Of a stretch of 64,000 nt of DNA, positions 31,691 to 43,414 are shown one piece after another. Each line of letters starts with the position of its first letter. Position 1 is the first letter of the stretch. The translations under genes and the position numbers were made by a program. Location of the stretch: contig OY755045.1 in NCBI GenBank assembly GCA_963576565.1, positions 8,096,977-8,160,976 on the forward strand. Direction: 5' to 3'. This DNA comes from Aspidapion aeneum (lineage: Eukaryota > Arthropoda > Insecta > Coleoptera > Brentidae). The notes beneath the pieces are model-generated. The model saw only the letters and a list, made by a program, of their open reading frames with translations, was not told where the DNA came from and searched no databases.

Positions 31691-33110
31691 AGCTTTTGGC
31701 ACACTGATAGAAATTATGACCAAATCCTTAGAAAAAAAAAAAATCCCAAAATTCTAATTCACTATTACATGTAAAGTGTGATGTAAAGTTATGTAAAAGC
31801 AGGGCTATCAAAACGGACGGGCCACGATCCTCCACTATGTTGACGTCACATCCGGGGCTGATTTTTTTTTGATGGTTGCGTCACGACACAGCTGATTGTC
31901 TTTAAAATATTGAAGTTGGAATGACGGTTCAAGAATATTTGATTTTGTTAAAAATAAAGCCGGTTTTAAGATTGTTGTTACTATATTCTTGAAGAACAAT
32001 TTTTTTTAAATTTTTTTAGAGCCGCTTCATAAGCTCACACTAAAATTAAATTTAAAATAGAAGCGAATGTGACAAACACAGATGACAAAGTCAAATACAT
32101 GTCAAATTTAACAGTTGGCATGCGGTACATGGCGGGTAATTTGAATTCAAAATAAGGAATGCTAAATTTTGAAGATTTTAACCTTTTAATCTTCTTGCAT
32201 CCCTACAAAAGTTTGGTGGAAGATGGGGATGGGATCTGAGAATATTTCACTGAAATTTCGCCGAAATCTGTAGTGCCATTTTGAAAATATCATAAAAAAA
32301 CGTCTGACCTCCCATAAGACCTAATGTAAAAATCAGCCCCGGGAGAACAGCTGATTTTTGCAGGGTCGTGGCCTCTATTTTTGTGTTGGCCTTGGTAAAA
32401 GTAACATTGCCCACCTACAGAGGCGCTAGAGAGCTGAGCTTTGGCAGACTGGTAGGAAATATGATAAAACTATAAAAAAAAAATTAAAAAAGGTAAAATT
32501 TTAATTTGCTTCCCTCCCCTATTAATGTAAAGTTATGTAAAAGTAATATTGCCCACTTCCAGAAACGCTAGAGAGCTGAGCTTTGAAAGGCCGATATGAA
32601 CTATGATAAAACAAAAAAGTAAAATTAAAAAACCCCAAAGATATTGTGACCAAATCCTTAGAAAAAATAAAAAAAATCCCAAAATTCTAATTCACTATTA
32701 CATGTAAAGTGTGATGTAAAGTTATGTAAAAGTAACATTGCCCACCTCCAGAGGCGCTAGAGAGCTGAGCTTTGGCAGACTGGTAGGAAATATGATAAAA
32801 CTATAAAGAAAAATTAAAAAAGGTAAAATTTTAATTAACTTCCCTCCCCTATAAATATAAAGTTATGTAAAAGTAACATTCTACACTTCCAGAAACGCTA
32901 AAGAGCTGAGCTTTGGAAGACTGATAGGAACTATGATAAAACTATAGGAAAAAATTGAAAAACACCAAAATTTTAATTTACTTTCCTCCCCTATAAATGT
33001 AAAGTTATGTAAAATTAACATTGCCTACTTCCAGGAGAGAGCTGAGCTTTAGAAGGCTGATAGGAATTATGATAAAACCATAGGAAAATATTTAAAAAAA
33101 CCTCCAAATT
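31690..33110 (+). repeat. diverged tandem repeat, ~140-190-bp unit
   Basis: The phrases GCTAGAGAGCTGAGCTTTGG, ATGTAAAGTTATGTAAAAG and TATGATAAAACTATA recur in order at about 32395-32515, 32523-32615, 32700-32815, 32850-32950 and 32997-33085. A partial unit at 31690-31800 is separated by a 600-bp insert. Unit length varies from about 137 to 190 bp. Non-coding. Confidence 0.75.
31800..32390. mobile_element. possible inverted-repeat insert in the tandem repeat
   Basis: GGCCACGATCCT and CGGGGCTGATTTTT near the left side pair with AAAATCAGCCCCG and GGGTCGTGGCC near the right side. The flanking tandem repeat resumes on both sides, so this looks like an insertion. Confidence 0.4.
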
Positions 33111-33216
33111 TTTAATAAGGCATTGCAAAAGTTTTGAATAATATTCCGCATATTTTACCACTTTAAAACTTAAATATTATCCAAATCCTTTAAAAAAGGA
33201 GTGAAATCATAACAAA

Positions 33217-33567
33217 AACATTGCATGTAAAAAAGCCAAGTACGCGAAAGTGATATTCCGTAAAAAGAATTGAGATAAAAGTAAAGCCAAGTTCTCCAAT
33301 ACAAATTTCAAAATGAAAGGTTCTTAGTAGTTTAGAAATGTTTTTCTAAACTTGGCTATTACGGCTGTAAATGACTCTTAGACACAGTGCTAAATTGAAC
33401 ATAAAGAAGTTTGGCTGTAATACCAAAGTTTAAAAAAACATTTCCAAACTAGTAAAAACCTTTCATATTGAAATTTGTATTGGAGAACTTGGCTTTACTT
33501 TTATGTCAATTCTTTTTACGGAATGCCATTTTCGCGTACTTGGCTATTTTTTACATGAAATGCAAAA
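33217..33567. mobile_element. foldback element, ~150-bp arms
   Basis: ATGTAAAAAAGCCAAGTACG pairs with CGTACTTGGCTATTTTTTAC, and AAGCCAAGTTCTCCAATAC with GTATTGGAGAACTTGGCTT. The arms are almost continuous, leaving a loop of about 60 bp. Non-coding. Confidence 0.8.
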
Positions 33568-33967
33568 ATAATATTTACATACAAATCGCGTTTTGTTACA
33601 ATGTTTCCGAAATCTCCATGGGACACCGTGTATAGTAGGTTATAAAACTATTAAAAAACTTCGTTACTTAGATACCAACTTTTAATTGGTACGTAGTAGG
33701 TACCCAGGGTACTGAATGCGTAGGTTCCGTACAGGGCGTTAAGTGTTCGCGTGAGCTGGCGATAATGTCAAACATGCTCGTATTGTCAGGTTCTGTCGTC
33801 GTGGTACCAGCCAGCAAGTCAGGTACCATCGTGTGGCAGTTTACCGGTGGGTGTCGGTACAATTGTACTTGTTTTCTCGCCGTTTCTTGCAGTAAATGAA
33901 GGGCAAGAACCACCCAGGATGAAATAGTTCCTGCAGTTTACATACAGCAGCGTAAATGATGATTAGC

Positions 33968-34860
33968 TAGGTAGGGGAAAGGGGGGCAATGTGCTTTACT
34001 TAATTTTATTGGCTTATTTCATCTTATGTTATTTTTATCAAACAAGTTTCGTGGCTAATCGGGTAAAAAGGAGTTTTTGTTTCTCTCATATTTTTCCATG
34101 GGTAGCGGAATGGGGCAAAATGGGGTATAGGTAACTAGGTATAACAAGGTACTCCGTTTTGCCACCATGAAAAAACCCCCAGTTAAATTCAAACAAAAAT
34201 CGTACACAGTAAGTCTAATTTTATGGACATCGCGTTTAATTATGAATCACAAATAAAACCCACTGATTATTCAATGTAAACAAAATTTTGAAGAGTCTGT
34301 AAAATACTCTGCCAATATATGGGCCCCTAAGCTCACACTAGGTACTATAGTTATAGTGTACGTGTGAGCTAATATAACTAAAAACTGAAATATATTTTAT
34401 TCAACTCCAGACTAAATTACCTTTTGTTTGATACCACACAAGCCATGTTTTGACTCAAATTTTTGAAATCTACCCCCACCCTTAAAAAAAACAAAAACTA
34501 TAATATATTTTGTTAAACTCCGGACTCAATTACCTTTCGTTTGATATCACACACGCCATATTTTCACTTAAACTCTAATTTTTGAAATATACCCCCACCC
34601 TTTTTTTTAAATAAATTAAAATGTATTTTGTTTAACTCCAGACTCAATTACCTTTCGTTTGATATCACACACGCCATATTTTCACATAAACTCTAATTTT
34701 TGAAATCTACCCCCACCCTTTTATTTGGTTTGTGTTTAGTGGATTTTGTTCATTTTTAAATGGGACCATCTCGACCCAAGACCCAGCCTAGGTACCAAAT
34801 TTCATTAAAATCGGCCAAGCGGTTTTTGAGTTATGCGCGTTGGTCGTTACAGACAGACAT

Positions 34861-34894
<34 letters not shown>

Positions 34895-35273
34895 GGCGCA
34901 ACAAAAAAGTTTCAAAATCATCTGAAACGCAAAGATATATAAAAAATTTTGAAATCGGAGCAACTTTTTTTTTCTCGAAAAAATTAGGATCACCATAGCT
35001 CACACTACTATAGTATAGTATATGTGTGAGCTAAAATGTACTTACCGTCACAAAATGCGCAAGCCATTTTTAAAATAAACAGCGCACATCATCACATGTT
35101 AAGCAAAAACCAACTTAAGCTCAGCCGACCGGCACCAATCATATTGCAGAGAGTTAAACCAGTCATGGGGATAGAGCATCTGATATTAAGAGGTTTTATT
35201 CTAGCGCAGTTTATCTAAAACTGCGGTACCCTATTATACCCCCGTACCCCATTTTGCCCTCCGTTCCCCTATA
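33968..35273. mobile_element. TIR element interrupted by a Helentron-like copy
   Basis: The ends TAGGGGAAAGGGGGGCAA and TTGCCCTCCGTTCCCCTA are inverted, with inner GGGGCAAAATGGGGTA/TACCCCATTTTGCCC. The block GGCTAATCGGGTAAAAAGGA near 34055 also occurs inverted at 57820-57845, so the family is dispersed. About 720 bp of its length is the element at 34317. Confidence 0.55.
34317..35034 (+). mobile_element. Helentron-associated-like element, copy 2
   Basis: Starts CTCTGCCAATATATGGGC; a 5' hairpin AGCTCACAC to GTGTGAGCT; three internal repeats of about 120 bp (ATATCACACACGCCATATTT); GGTACCAAATTTCATT and GCGGTTTTTGAGTTATGCGC; a (CAGA)n tract at 34852-34893; a 3' hairpin with the same AGCTCACAC arm ending CTAA. 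Architecture as in copy 3 at 47817. Confidence 0.7.
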
Positions 35274-35540
35274 GTTGCCCGATTTAAATTTGCCGTATAG
35301 AAAAAGGGCCATTAAAGTGGAACGTAGTACCGTTATCGTAAGAATAATTTTAAGATTTCCAGGAGTCTGCCAAAAATTTTAAAATTACTTTTAAATGCAA
35401 AACATTTTAGTATTTTAAACACAAATAGATATTCTTTATGTCTTTGAGTTAAAGTATCAAACGCACCTAATCTGCTGATACGAGTCTAAGGAATTCTTTT
35501 ATCTTTAAGAATGGGTTGTACGGCAAATTTCAATGAAGAG

Positions 35541-36281
35541 ACAGGGTGCTCCAAGTTTAGTGTCCCCGATTGCTTACTTTTTTATTATTAAAAATAGAAA
35601 GAAGTTTAAATTGGCAATCTAGTAGAATTTTTGATGCTCTTTGAGATACTTTAAAAAAAAGAGCATCGCTTTTTGAAATATTCAAGTTTTTTCAAAAAAC
35701 AAAAAAAAATTATTGAACACCCTGTGTTTTATAATTTTTTTTTAAACAAAAATTGTCTTGTGATTTTTTTCCTAAAGTTAAAAATAACGAAGATATTTTA
35801 AATTCAAAATTACTTATTAAAATTTTAATTGTTAAAAATAAGTCTAAGCGTATTGTTGATTTGGAATATTTTCGTAATTTTTTTTAACGTTTGGGAAAAA
35901 GAATCAGTAGAAAATTTTTGTATAGAATTGAAAGACCTATCAGAAAAAAATTGATACCTCAAAATGAGCCAAACGCGATGTTCGATTTTTTTTTTTGATT
36001 TACGCATCTCAAAGAGCGGCAAAAATTCTACTACAGTCGAACCTCTATAACTCGAACCTGAAGGGACAACCAAAACAGTTCGAGTTATGGAGAGTTCGAG
36101 TTATAGAAACTCGAGTTACATAGGTTAAAATACATGTAAAAAGTGCAGGGACTGCTTCAAAGGTTCGAGTTATAGAGGTTCGAGTTAGAGGTTCGACTGT
36201 AGTTTGCAAATTTAAACTTGCTTCTATCTATAATGATAATAAAGTTAGCAATGATGGACACTTAACGTGGAACACTCTGTA
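35541..36281. mobile_element. ACAGGGTGT-type foldback, right arm split by a MITE
   Basis: The left arm (ACAGGGTGCTCC, GTGTCCCCGATTGCT, GAAGTTTAAATTGGCAA, TAGTAGAATTTTTG, CTCTTTGAGAT) is matched in reverse order by the right arm (ATCTCAAAGAG, CAAAAATTCTACTA, TTGCAAATTTAAACTTGC, AGCAATGATGGACAC, GGAACACTCTGT). The 166-bp element at 36034 sits inside the right arm. Confidence 0.75.
36034..36199. mobile_element. pogo/Tigger-like MITE with TA duplication
   Basis: CAGTCGAACCTCTATAACTC at the left and GAGTTAGAGGTTCGACTG at the right, flanked by TA on both sides. Multiple CGAGTTATAGA strings form sub-terminal repeats. This end sequence is typical of pogo-group elements in many animals. The flanking foldback arm is continuous once it is removed. 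Confidence 0.8.
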
Positions 36282-36456
36282 TATTTGTGGATGCGTAGTT
36301 TGGATACAAGAACCTAGTGAAAAAAAACGAGGCTTTAAACAAAAGGCTATTAGAAAAACATTATATGGGCTTTGGTAAAAAAAAAGCTATATTTTTTGAA
36401 GTTATTAAGACTAACCAGGAACTGATCACCTGTCCCTGGACTAACTCAAAATCCCT

Positions 36457-37984
36457 ATGTACAGCGTGTCCCATTTTCGATGGGATTAAATGGGAAACTC
36501 GGTTATTATTAAAGATATCGATTTTCTGATTGCACCTTACCGTGCTCTTTTTTGGAGCCCTTAAAAATGGTGTAATTAGATTTTTGCTATACCCCGTGGT
36601 TTCGCTGATACAGGGAGTTTTTGAAAAAATTGCATTTTAATTAATTCCTTGTATCTCGCTTATTTTGCAAGATATTTTTATTCTGTAAAAACCTTTCTAC
36701 GGCAACTTTTTTAGAGCAAAATAATGACGTTGTCAATTTTTTAAAATATTGTTTAGTTTTTGAGATATGGTATTTATCATAAAAAAATTAAATACGGACC
36801 TGGATTTTTTTTACTACTACTTTGATTAGTTCCATGCTATTATTACCTTAAAATGATAAAACTTGAATATTTTTTTGATTTAAGGTTAAAAAAAAACTAT
36901 TTAATATTTGAAAAAAAAATTATAGTCCGAACCTGGAAATTTCCAACGTAATTATGAATTAAAAATTGCAAGACACACTAGTTGAACGATTTTTAGTTTA
37001 TCTGTTTTGAAATGATAATTAAAATATTTATAAATATAGTAAAAAACGTTAAAAAGTTACAAAAATAATATCATACTAATTATTTGATAACCGAACAGCA
37101 GGTCGTGAAATTTACAAAACAAAAGCGTGACATTGTAATTGTCATTTTTGTGAATGGCTTACAATTATTTTAAACTGGCTAGAAATCGACCATATCCAGA
37201 TTTTGAAAAATGTGATATGTTTGGCTATACTTCATTCAAGCAACAAAATCCCAATATTTAAATGGCAGAAATATTTGTATACAAAATGCGAAAGACAAAT
37301 TACTCAAAAATGTCAGCAATGTCTTACACATAATGATAATCAGAAAAATTAGTTATTTTTTATTTGTATTTTTTTGTATTTTTCGTAGACTTTGTTTCAA
37401 ATAAATCTGTAAATTAACGTAAAACCATTTTAATATGCTAAGTATCAAAACAGTTAAACTAAAAATTGTTTAACTAGCAATTTTTAGTTTATATTTATGT
37501 AGGAAATATCCAGGTTCGGACTAATTTTTTTAAAAATATTAAATATTTTTCTTTACCTTAAAACAAAAATTTTTTAAATTTTTATTATTTTATGATAATA
37601 CTAGCATGAAACCAATCAAAATAGTAATAAAAAAAATCCAGGTCCGTATTTAATTTTTTTATGATAAATACCATATCTCAAAAACTAAACAATATTTGAA
37701 AAAATTGACAACGTCATTATTTTCTTCTAAAAAAGTTGCCATAAAAATGTTTTTACAGAATAACAGTATCTCGCAAAATCAGCGAAATACAAGGGATTAT
37801 TAAAAATACAATTTTTTCAAAAACTCCCTGTATTAGCGAAACTACGGGCTATAGAAAAAATCTGATTACCCCATTTTTAAGGGCTCAAAAAAAGAGCACG
37901 GTAAGGTGCAATCAGAAAATCGATATCTTTAATAATAACCGAGTTTCCCATTTAATCCCATCGAAAATGGGACACGCTGTACAT
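36457..37984. mobile_element. large foldback element, ~480-bp inverted arms
   Basis: The outer ends ATGTACAGCGTGTCCC and GGGACACGCTGTACAT are exact complements. Pairing runs inward through ATTTTCGATGGGATTAAATG, AAGATATCGATTTTCTGATT, CACCTTACCGTGCTC and the block with TACGGACCTGGATTTTTTT, up to AGTCCGAACCTGG at about 36928, which pairs with CCAGGTTCGGACT at about 37510. The central 550 bp is unpaired and has no coding frame. Superfamily unknown. Confidence 0.85.
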
Positions 37985-38414
37985 GATTTCGTTAAAGGAC
38001 GCAAAATACGATTTTATTCAGTTTTATAATCAATTTTATGACCCAGTTAACAACAATAAAATAATGCAATAATCTCATTTCGAAACAAATAAAATAGTAC
38101 CATCATCCAATGACAAAATGGTAGTACTTACCTTCTACAGGGTGACCCACTTTCTTCTTTGTTAACAAGGGTTTTTCCTATTGCACTTGTTGGTACTGTT
38201 TTGCGGAAAAGTTACTTTGCTACACAAAAATTCACAAAAATTGTTAGAGTACGGCAAAGGAGCTTTTACACTCGTTGCAAAATTAACAGTAAAATCAAGT
38301 CTCAAATGAATTATTTTAACACCATAATATGTGGGTTTAGTTTCAACTGAATGACATTTGATTTACTATTAAAAATATTTTTCTAAGTTAAATAAGTTAT
38401 ATTTTTAGGTTCAG

Positions 38415-38550
38415 AAGAGAAACGAAACACTTGCGTAAAGTATATTTTCCACCCTTGACGTCTTGCCCAAACCCCGCTCCACATCATTTGAACAACTGCC
38501 CTCGAGTCCGTAAAAGTATGACTTTCCGCATTTGTTAGGTAAATAACTAT
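38415..38550 (-). repeat. hairpin-repeat family, copy f (isolated, inverted)
   Basis: Read on the minus strand it has the family order: TTTACCTAACAAATGCGGAA, CATACTTTTACGGACTCG, GGGCAGTTGTTC, the loop GATGTGGAGCGGG, then GACGTCAAGGG. Stems are eroded. It lies about 2.1 kb downstream of the knirps-family gene's stop codon. Confidence 0.65.
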
Positions 38551-38559
38551 TACTAGACC

Positions 38560-40690
38560 AGTCAAATTACACTTTTTTTAGACCAGTCAAATGAAATTTG
38601 TTTTTAGTTTTTTCCGTTTTTGGGTGCTTTTAAATGACGACTATTATTTTTCTTTATTTCGCCAAAAAGTATATCTCAGTGCCAAAACCTGAGTACCAGC
38701 AGAAGAATAAATACGATAATTTTCTGAAGGAGAAATTTCATTTAAAAAAAAGTGTTTTTGAGCGGAAAAAACAAATATTATTTTGTTTATAAAATATTGT
38801 AGACATTTAGAACTAAGTTTTGTTAAACGGACATTATTTTTAACAAATAAAAAATAAAAAACATTTTGAGGTTATGTAAAAAATGACATTTACAAAAGTT
38901 TTAGACATTTTTATGGCCTATAAGTTTTCTGTGTGTCACTTTTTTCTCCGACGTCAAACTTCGCTGGAAATCACAATTATACGAATCACTGCCCCTTTTA
39001 CCCCCCCCCAAACCTAACCCGCAACGTCCCTGCTCATGCATAAATTTTTTTTAACTTCGTTTTTCTCCGCTCTACAATTTCCTGCTGCTCCAAGTCCTGT
39101 TAATATTTTTTTTTTATAAAAAAATGGTAATTTCACTCGCCTATACAGTGACCAATGACCAAAAAACTCTTTAAATGGATTATTTAAATGAAATAAATGC
39201 CATCCTGTATAAGTATTCTAAACAAAAACAGAGGAAGTCTATCTAGGGCATATAAAATCATACATTTCACAATTTTCATTTGCTATTTAAATTGTTTAAA
39301 GACAAGTCAATTATATGCAATAATAAAAAAAATAAAGAAATACTTAGCTAATGAGCGAACCCCATTTTTGAAATCTACTCTTAATTAGCCGAAGGATTCA
39401 ATACCTTACAATTTGTCCAACCCAATTTTTAATAAATCAAAACGTTTTACGTGGCTAAGTTTATCTTTAAATATTTCTCATTTTTATTTATAATTAGGTA
39501 AATGAATAAAAAAATATCCTTGGCATATACTATTGATAAACAACTGGTACTGCTTATAGTACCGACAAATACATAAAAATTGATCCAATTTGGTCAGAAA
39601 CCAGCAGGATGTCACAAGGTTGTTTCCATTTGAAAACAATACAATCAGATAACCATATATGTATAGAGGAGTGAATCTGCTTCAATTTAGAGCAAACATT
39701 GTACAGTCCAAGCCATGAATAAAGTCTATCATTTTAATTTTATTATAATTTTTATTTTTTTATTGTAAATTCTTGTTTATGTTTATGATTGATACTTTTT
39801 TTCGTAAGGTGATAAAAAAAGAAAGACACGCATAATTGTAACAAATTTATTTTTTTATCAAAAAAGGCACTGTATATAATTCCTTATAAATGCATGTATA
39901 ACAAAAATATGTAATTTATTTGACACTTGTTACTGGCCTATTTTATTTATAAAATAGTTGTACATTATTCCTACTTAAAATGTAAGTGTTTAAAAAACTT
40001 TACGGTCCCAAGATTTTTAGAAAATCACCAAAAATATATAAATATTATAAATTTTTATACAAAGACTAGGAAATTTATTTTAGCATACTATTTGGACCCA
40101 TAAATCAAAATATTATATAATATAAAAGTTTTATAATAATTTAAAATTATTTACAAAGTTTTGAACTAAATATCAAACAAACAGTATACAAATTACGAAG
40201 TTTTCGTTATCTTAAAATTACTGGCCATTTTTTAACATAAAAAAACGCTTTAGGTACCTATATCATACAATTACCATTAATATAAAATAATTTAAAAGGC
40301 TATTTACATATTTTTTTAAATAAAATATAATAAAATGGTATTTTCTACATATTTTTAAAAATCATACTGGCCCTTCTATTGCTTTTTACTGACCTATATA
40401 AGTCCGCGTAGATTTTTTCCTAAAAAATTTTAAAATTACAAAAAGACTATTATTTTTTACCGATTTTTTTTTATCAAAAACTTGCCTTTAAATAATATCA
40501 TGTGGTAAGAACCAAGGCAACAAGATTTTTGATCAAAAAAATATATTTAGAATATTTTTTAATGATTCTTAAACTTGTTTTCCTTACCAAACAACTGACC
40601 TGATCTGACCTGCTATATATAGACTCCTATTTTGATCCCAGTCTCACAAATTTTTATACTATCTCTCATTTTTATCCGATCAGCACACGT
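38560..40690. other. no gene seen; includes the likely 3' UTR of the knirps-family gene
   Basis: Very AT-rich. On the minus strand directly after the stop at 40692 several AATAAA strings are possible polyadenylation signals (for example near 39945 and 40320), but none can be singled out. Confidence 0.35.
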
Positions 40691-40691
40691 A

Positions 40692-41410
40692 CTAGCGATC
40701 CAAGGTCAAATCTAAAGGCGCAACTCTAGCTACCACTTCTCCTTCCCCTTCCACATCGATATCCCCTCCCAAGTCATCTCCTTTCTCACTCCCACTTTCA
40801 CTATTCCTCTCGCTTTCTCTGTCTTTCGTTTCCTTGACAGACAAATCGATGGGCTCGCTTTGGTCAGGCGCAGGCGCAGCTAAACTTGGCTGATTACGTA
40901 ACCAAAAATCACGCCATGCTATTGGGTCGGTCATAGGGAAAGGCGGGGGAAACCAAGGTCGACTAGGAACTACTAACGCGCTAGGGGAGATCGGGGGCAA
41001 TGATGTAGGGGAAATAGGCGGTAGTGGGGTTATTGACAGCGATTTTCGTTTGGTATATGATTCTATATCACTATTTGACCTATCTAAAGCACTTTTATGA
41101 GGTTGATGTTTTATATATTCACTTTTGTTATCACTTTCATTAACTTTCACTATAGAAACTCCCGTAGTTTTTAAGTTAGAGTGTCTGTTGTACACTTCGG
41201 GGTCACTTTGACCCATCGAGTGATGCTGGTTCTTGTGCAGAGGATGGTTGTTTTTTCTTCGAGATAAACTTTCCGTGTCCGAACTAATTTTATCGCTGAG
41301 TGGAGACGTGGGAGGTCGGAGGTAGGACAGAGCCGAGGCCGAGCGTATTTCCTCATCGGGGTCTGCTGAAGATGCTCCAGAATCGGATTCAGAGGTATCT
41401 CTTGGAACAC
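40692..41410 (-). CDS. knrl: knirps-family nuclear receptor, last exon (repression domain)
   Basis: Acceptor TTTTTTCAG at 41411-41419, then 719 nt to the TAG-type stop at 40692. It begins in phase after the 42296-42517 exon (split Gly codon GGT). The translation runs VPRDTSESDSGASSADPDEE, a Ser/Pro-rich middle with SITPLPPISPTSLPPISP, PWFPPPFPMTDPIAWRDFWL, then SEPIDLSVKETKDRES (codons at 40853-40833) and an acidic tail ending APLDLTLDR. PIDLSVK fits the PxDLS motif by which Knirps-type repressors recruit the co-repressor CtBP; PLDLT near the end is a second weak match. Knirps-family proteins lack a hormone-binding domain, as here. Which paralogue (knirps, knirps-related or eagle) cannot be told. 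Confidence 0.85.
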
Positions 41411-41457
41411 CTGAAAAAAGTAAAAAAGAGAGGTAAAGGTTTGTTTATTCTCTCAAA

Positions 41458-42252
41458 TAGTTCAGGCCCTACATCCGAGATTCAAGCGATTTGCTGCGTT
41501 TAATGATAGAAGCAACACACTTGGTATTTAATAGACATAAGATAAGACTCGCCTGAACATTTTACGAAAGGGAACCAACCCTGGCAGGGGGGGTCGTTCG
41601 TTTCACCCCTTAAAGGTGCTTTTTGATAGTTTTTTACTAATAACTCGAAAACAGTCAACCTTTTCAAAAATCTTCTGCAGATCACTTTTCAAGCGGATAC
41701 AATTTCCTTTTCAACGATGTACCTTAGTGCCCTCTGACGGCAGTGGTGCACGTTCCATTAGCGTACGAAAAAAGGAAAAAAATGTTTAAATATTTTAGAA
41801 AAATTTTTTGTGGTATTTTTTATTCTACACTATTGTTTTCTCAAAAAAATATTTTTGGTTAAAAGCCCATTGCATACAGTTAAATACTTATTAAGCTAGA
41901 CATATTTTTTTTAAATAGCCGCCTTGAAATAAAAATAAATGTGTTTGTAGAAATCCTTAAGAAACAAAAACGTTGAACATTCATTTTTGTAACTCAGTAA
42001 ATAAAAATGAGAGGCCTATGGAACGTGCACCACTGCCTTTAGATGGTACTAAGATACACGGTTAAAAAGAAAATTTTATTCGCTTGCAAAATAATCTTCA
42101 GCATATTTTTGGAAAAGTTGACCGTTTACGAGTCGAGCAACAAAACATCAAAAAGCTTGTTTGTTCGGGCGAGTCCTATGTCTTTGGTGTTTCCATACCA
42201 AGTGTGTTGCTTCTATCAATAAACGCAGTATCGGACCGCCTAGGGCCTGAAC
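41458..42252. mobile_element. foldback element inside the last intron
   Basis: TAGTTCAGGCCCTA at the left pairs with TAGGGCCTGAACTA at the right. Further paired blocks are CTGCGTTTAATGATAGAAGC with its complement near 42225, ACACACTTGGTAT with ATACCAAGTGTGT, and GGCAGTGGTGCACGTTCC with GGAACGTGCACCACTGCC. Arms are about 300 bp. It makes up most of the 885-bp intron between the two 3' exons. Confidence 0.8.
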
Positions 42253-42295
42253 TATCAATTTTTAAAAGATTCACTCATTTTGAATAAACTCTTAC

Positions 42296-42517
42296 CCACT
42301 AGACTTCCACTGGCGCCATGGTGACTCCTGAACAACGGGCTCAAATAGGGGTTGGGCCTAAATAGACTCGCCGCCGCTGCCAGATTCATTTCCACCTGTT
42401 GCTGGTGATTCAACTGAGTCATCTGCTGGTGGAGGTGATTCATTTGGGTGAACGGCTGATGGTGCGGCACTATCGTGTTGTTGTTTATGCTGTTATTGTT
42501 GTTGTTCTGTTGGGCTC
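42296..42517 (-). CDS. knrl: knirps-family nuclear receptor, internal exon (Asn/Gln/His-rich)
   Basis: Acceptor TTTTTGACAG ends at 42518 and donor GTAAGAG starts at 42295; both junctions are phase 1. The exon completes the Gly codon left by 47016 and encodes GAQQNNNNNSINNNTIVPHH, then HLHQQMTQLNHQQQVEMN and AAAASLFRPNPYLSPLFRSH, ending GSLV plus a split Gly. This low-complexity linker after the knirps box has no fold of its own; the assignment rests on phase, orientation and exact splice sites between the neighbouring exons. Confidence 0.85.
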
Positions 42518-42659
42518 CTGTCAAAAATACAAAAATTAGTCGTAGTTTTACTTTGAGGTACTTGACAGATAAATGGATCCATGACGGATGACTGGTATTC
42601 TCATAAATTGGGTTAAAAACGTTACGTTTTGAAAACGCTAAGCGAAACGCACAGCACCC

Positions 42660-43410
42660 TTTTCGCATGCCATTAGCGCTGACCGGACCGATCGATTTTG
42701 GTTGGTAAACGCGCCCTTGGGATGGAACTCGCTAAGCATCCTTCAAATTCTCGCTTTTTGTTCATGTTTTTTGACATTTGTGGCATACATTAGAGATTTT
42801 TTTACCCCAGTTAGTTATTTTTGTTATTTATTGATAACATCATCGAAAATCTAGAGAAGGTGATGGTTAGAAATGGTTTTATTAAGAGATGTTGGGCTAG
42901 CGGTGTCTTAACATGATTGTAATGGTCCTAGGGTAAAATAATAAAGGTTATATAGACGTAAAGTAAAGTTTCAAAAAGAAGATTTAGTTAAAAAGCTTCA
43001 ATAATTTTAGAAATTTAAGTTTTAAAGTTTTGGCACGACCACCACCATTTCATTGTTCCAACTGAATACACTCGCTTGTACTAGGGTGTTTCCAATAAGG
43101 CTCAAATGCTCGGTTACCTACTCTACAGGGTACCTTTAAATATAGAAGTGTAGAAAACCTGCCCATAAACAATTTTGAATTATTAATTTATCTGTACCAC
43201 TTAAATAGATTCCAGAGGGATAGAATATATATATTTTATAGAATATAGAGAGAAATACAGTAAATCTTTATTCGCAAACTCCTTAAAATCCTTCATTTCT
43301 ACCTTGAAGCTTGAAGAATAAGAAAGGTAGCTATTTTGGACCTTATTGTAATTAAAGTATAGGCGGAAGGCCTTCTTTAACTAGTATAAATACAAAATTG
43401 ACCAACAAAA
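42660..43410. other. intron DNA, no feature seen
   Basis: Part of the 4.5-kb intron between the zinc-finger exon and the Asn/Gln-rich exon. AT-rich; nothing recognisable. Confidence 0.4.
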
Positions 43411-43414
43411 TTAA

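Noticed and set aside
33668..33913. 81-codon minus-strand frame in a less AT-rich patch
   Set aside because: No recognisable motif, splice sites or signal; ordinary chance frame.
34760..34942. Frames rich in DRQTDRQTD (also at 48276-48494 and complements)
   Set aside because: Translations of the CAGA microsatellite in the Helentron-like elements, not proteins.
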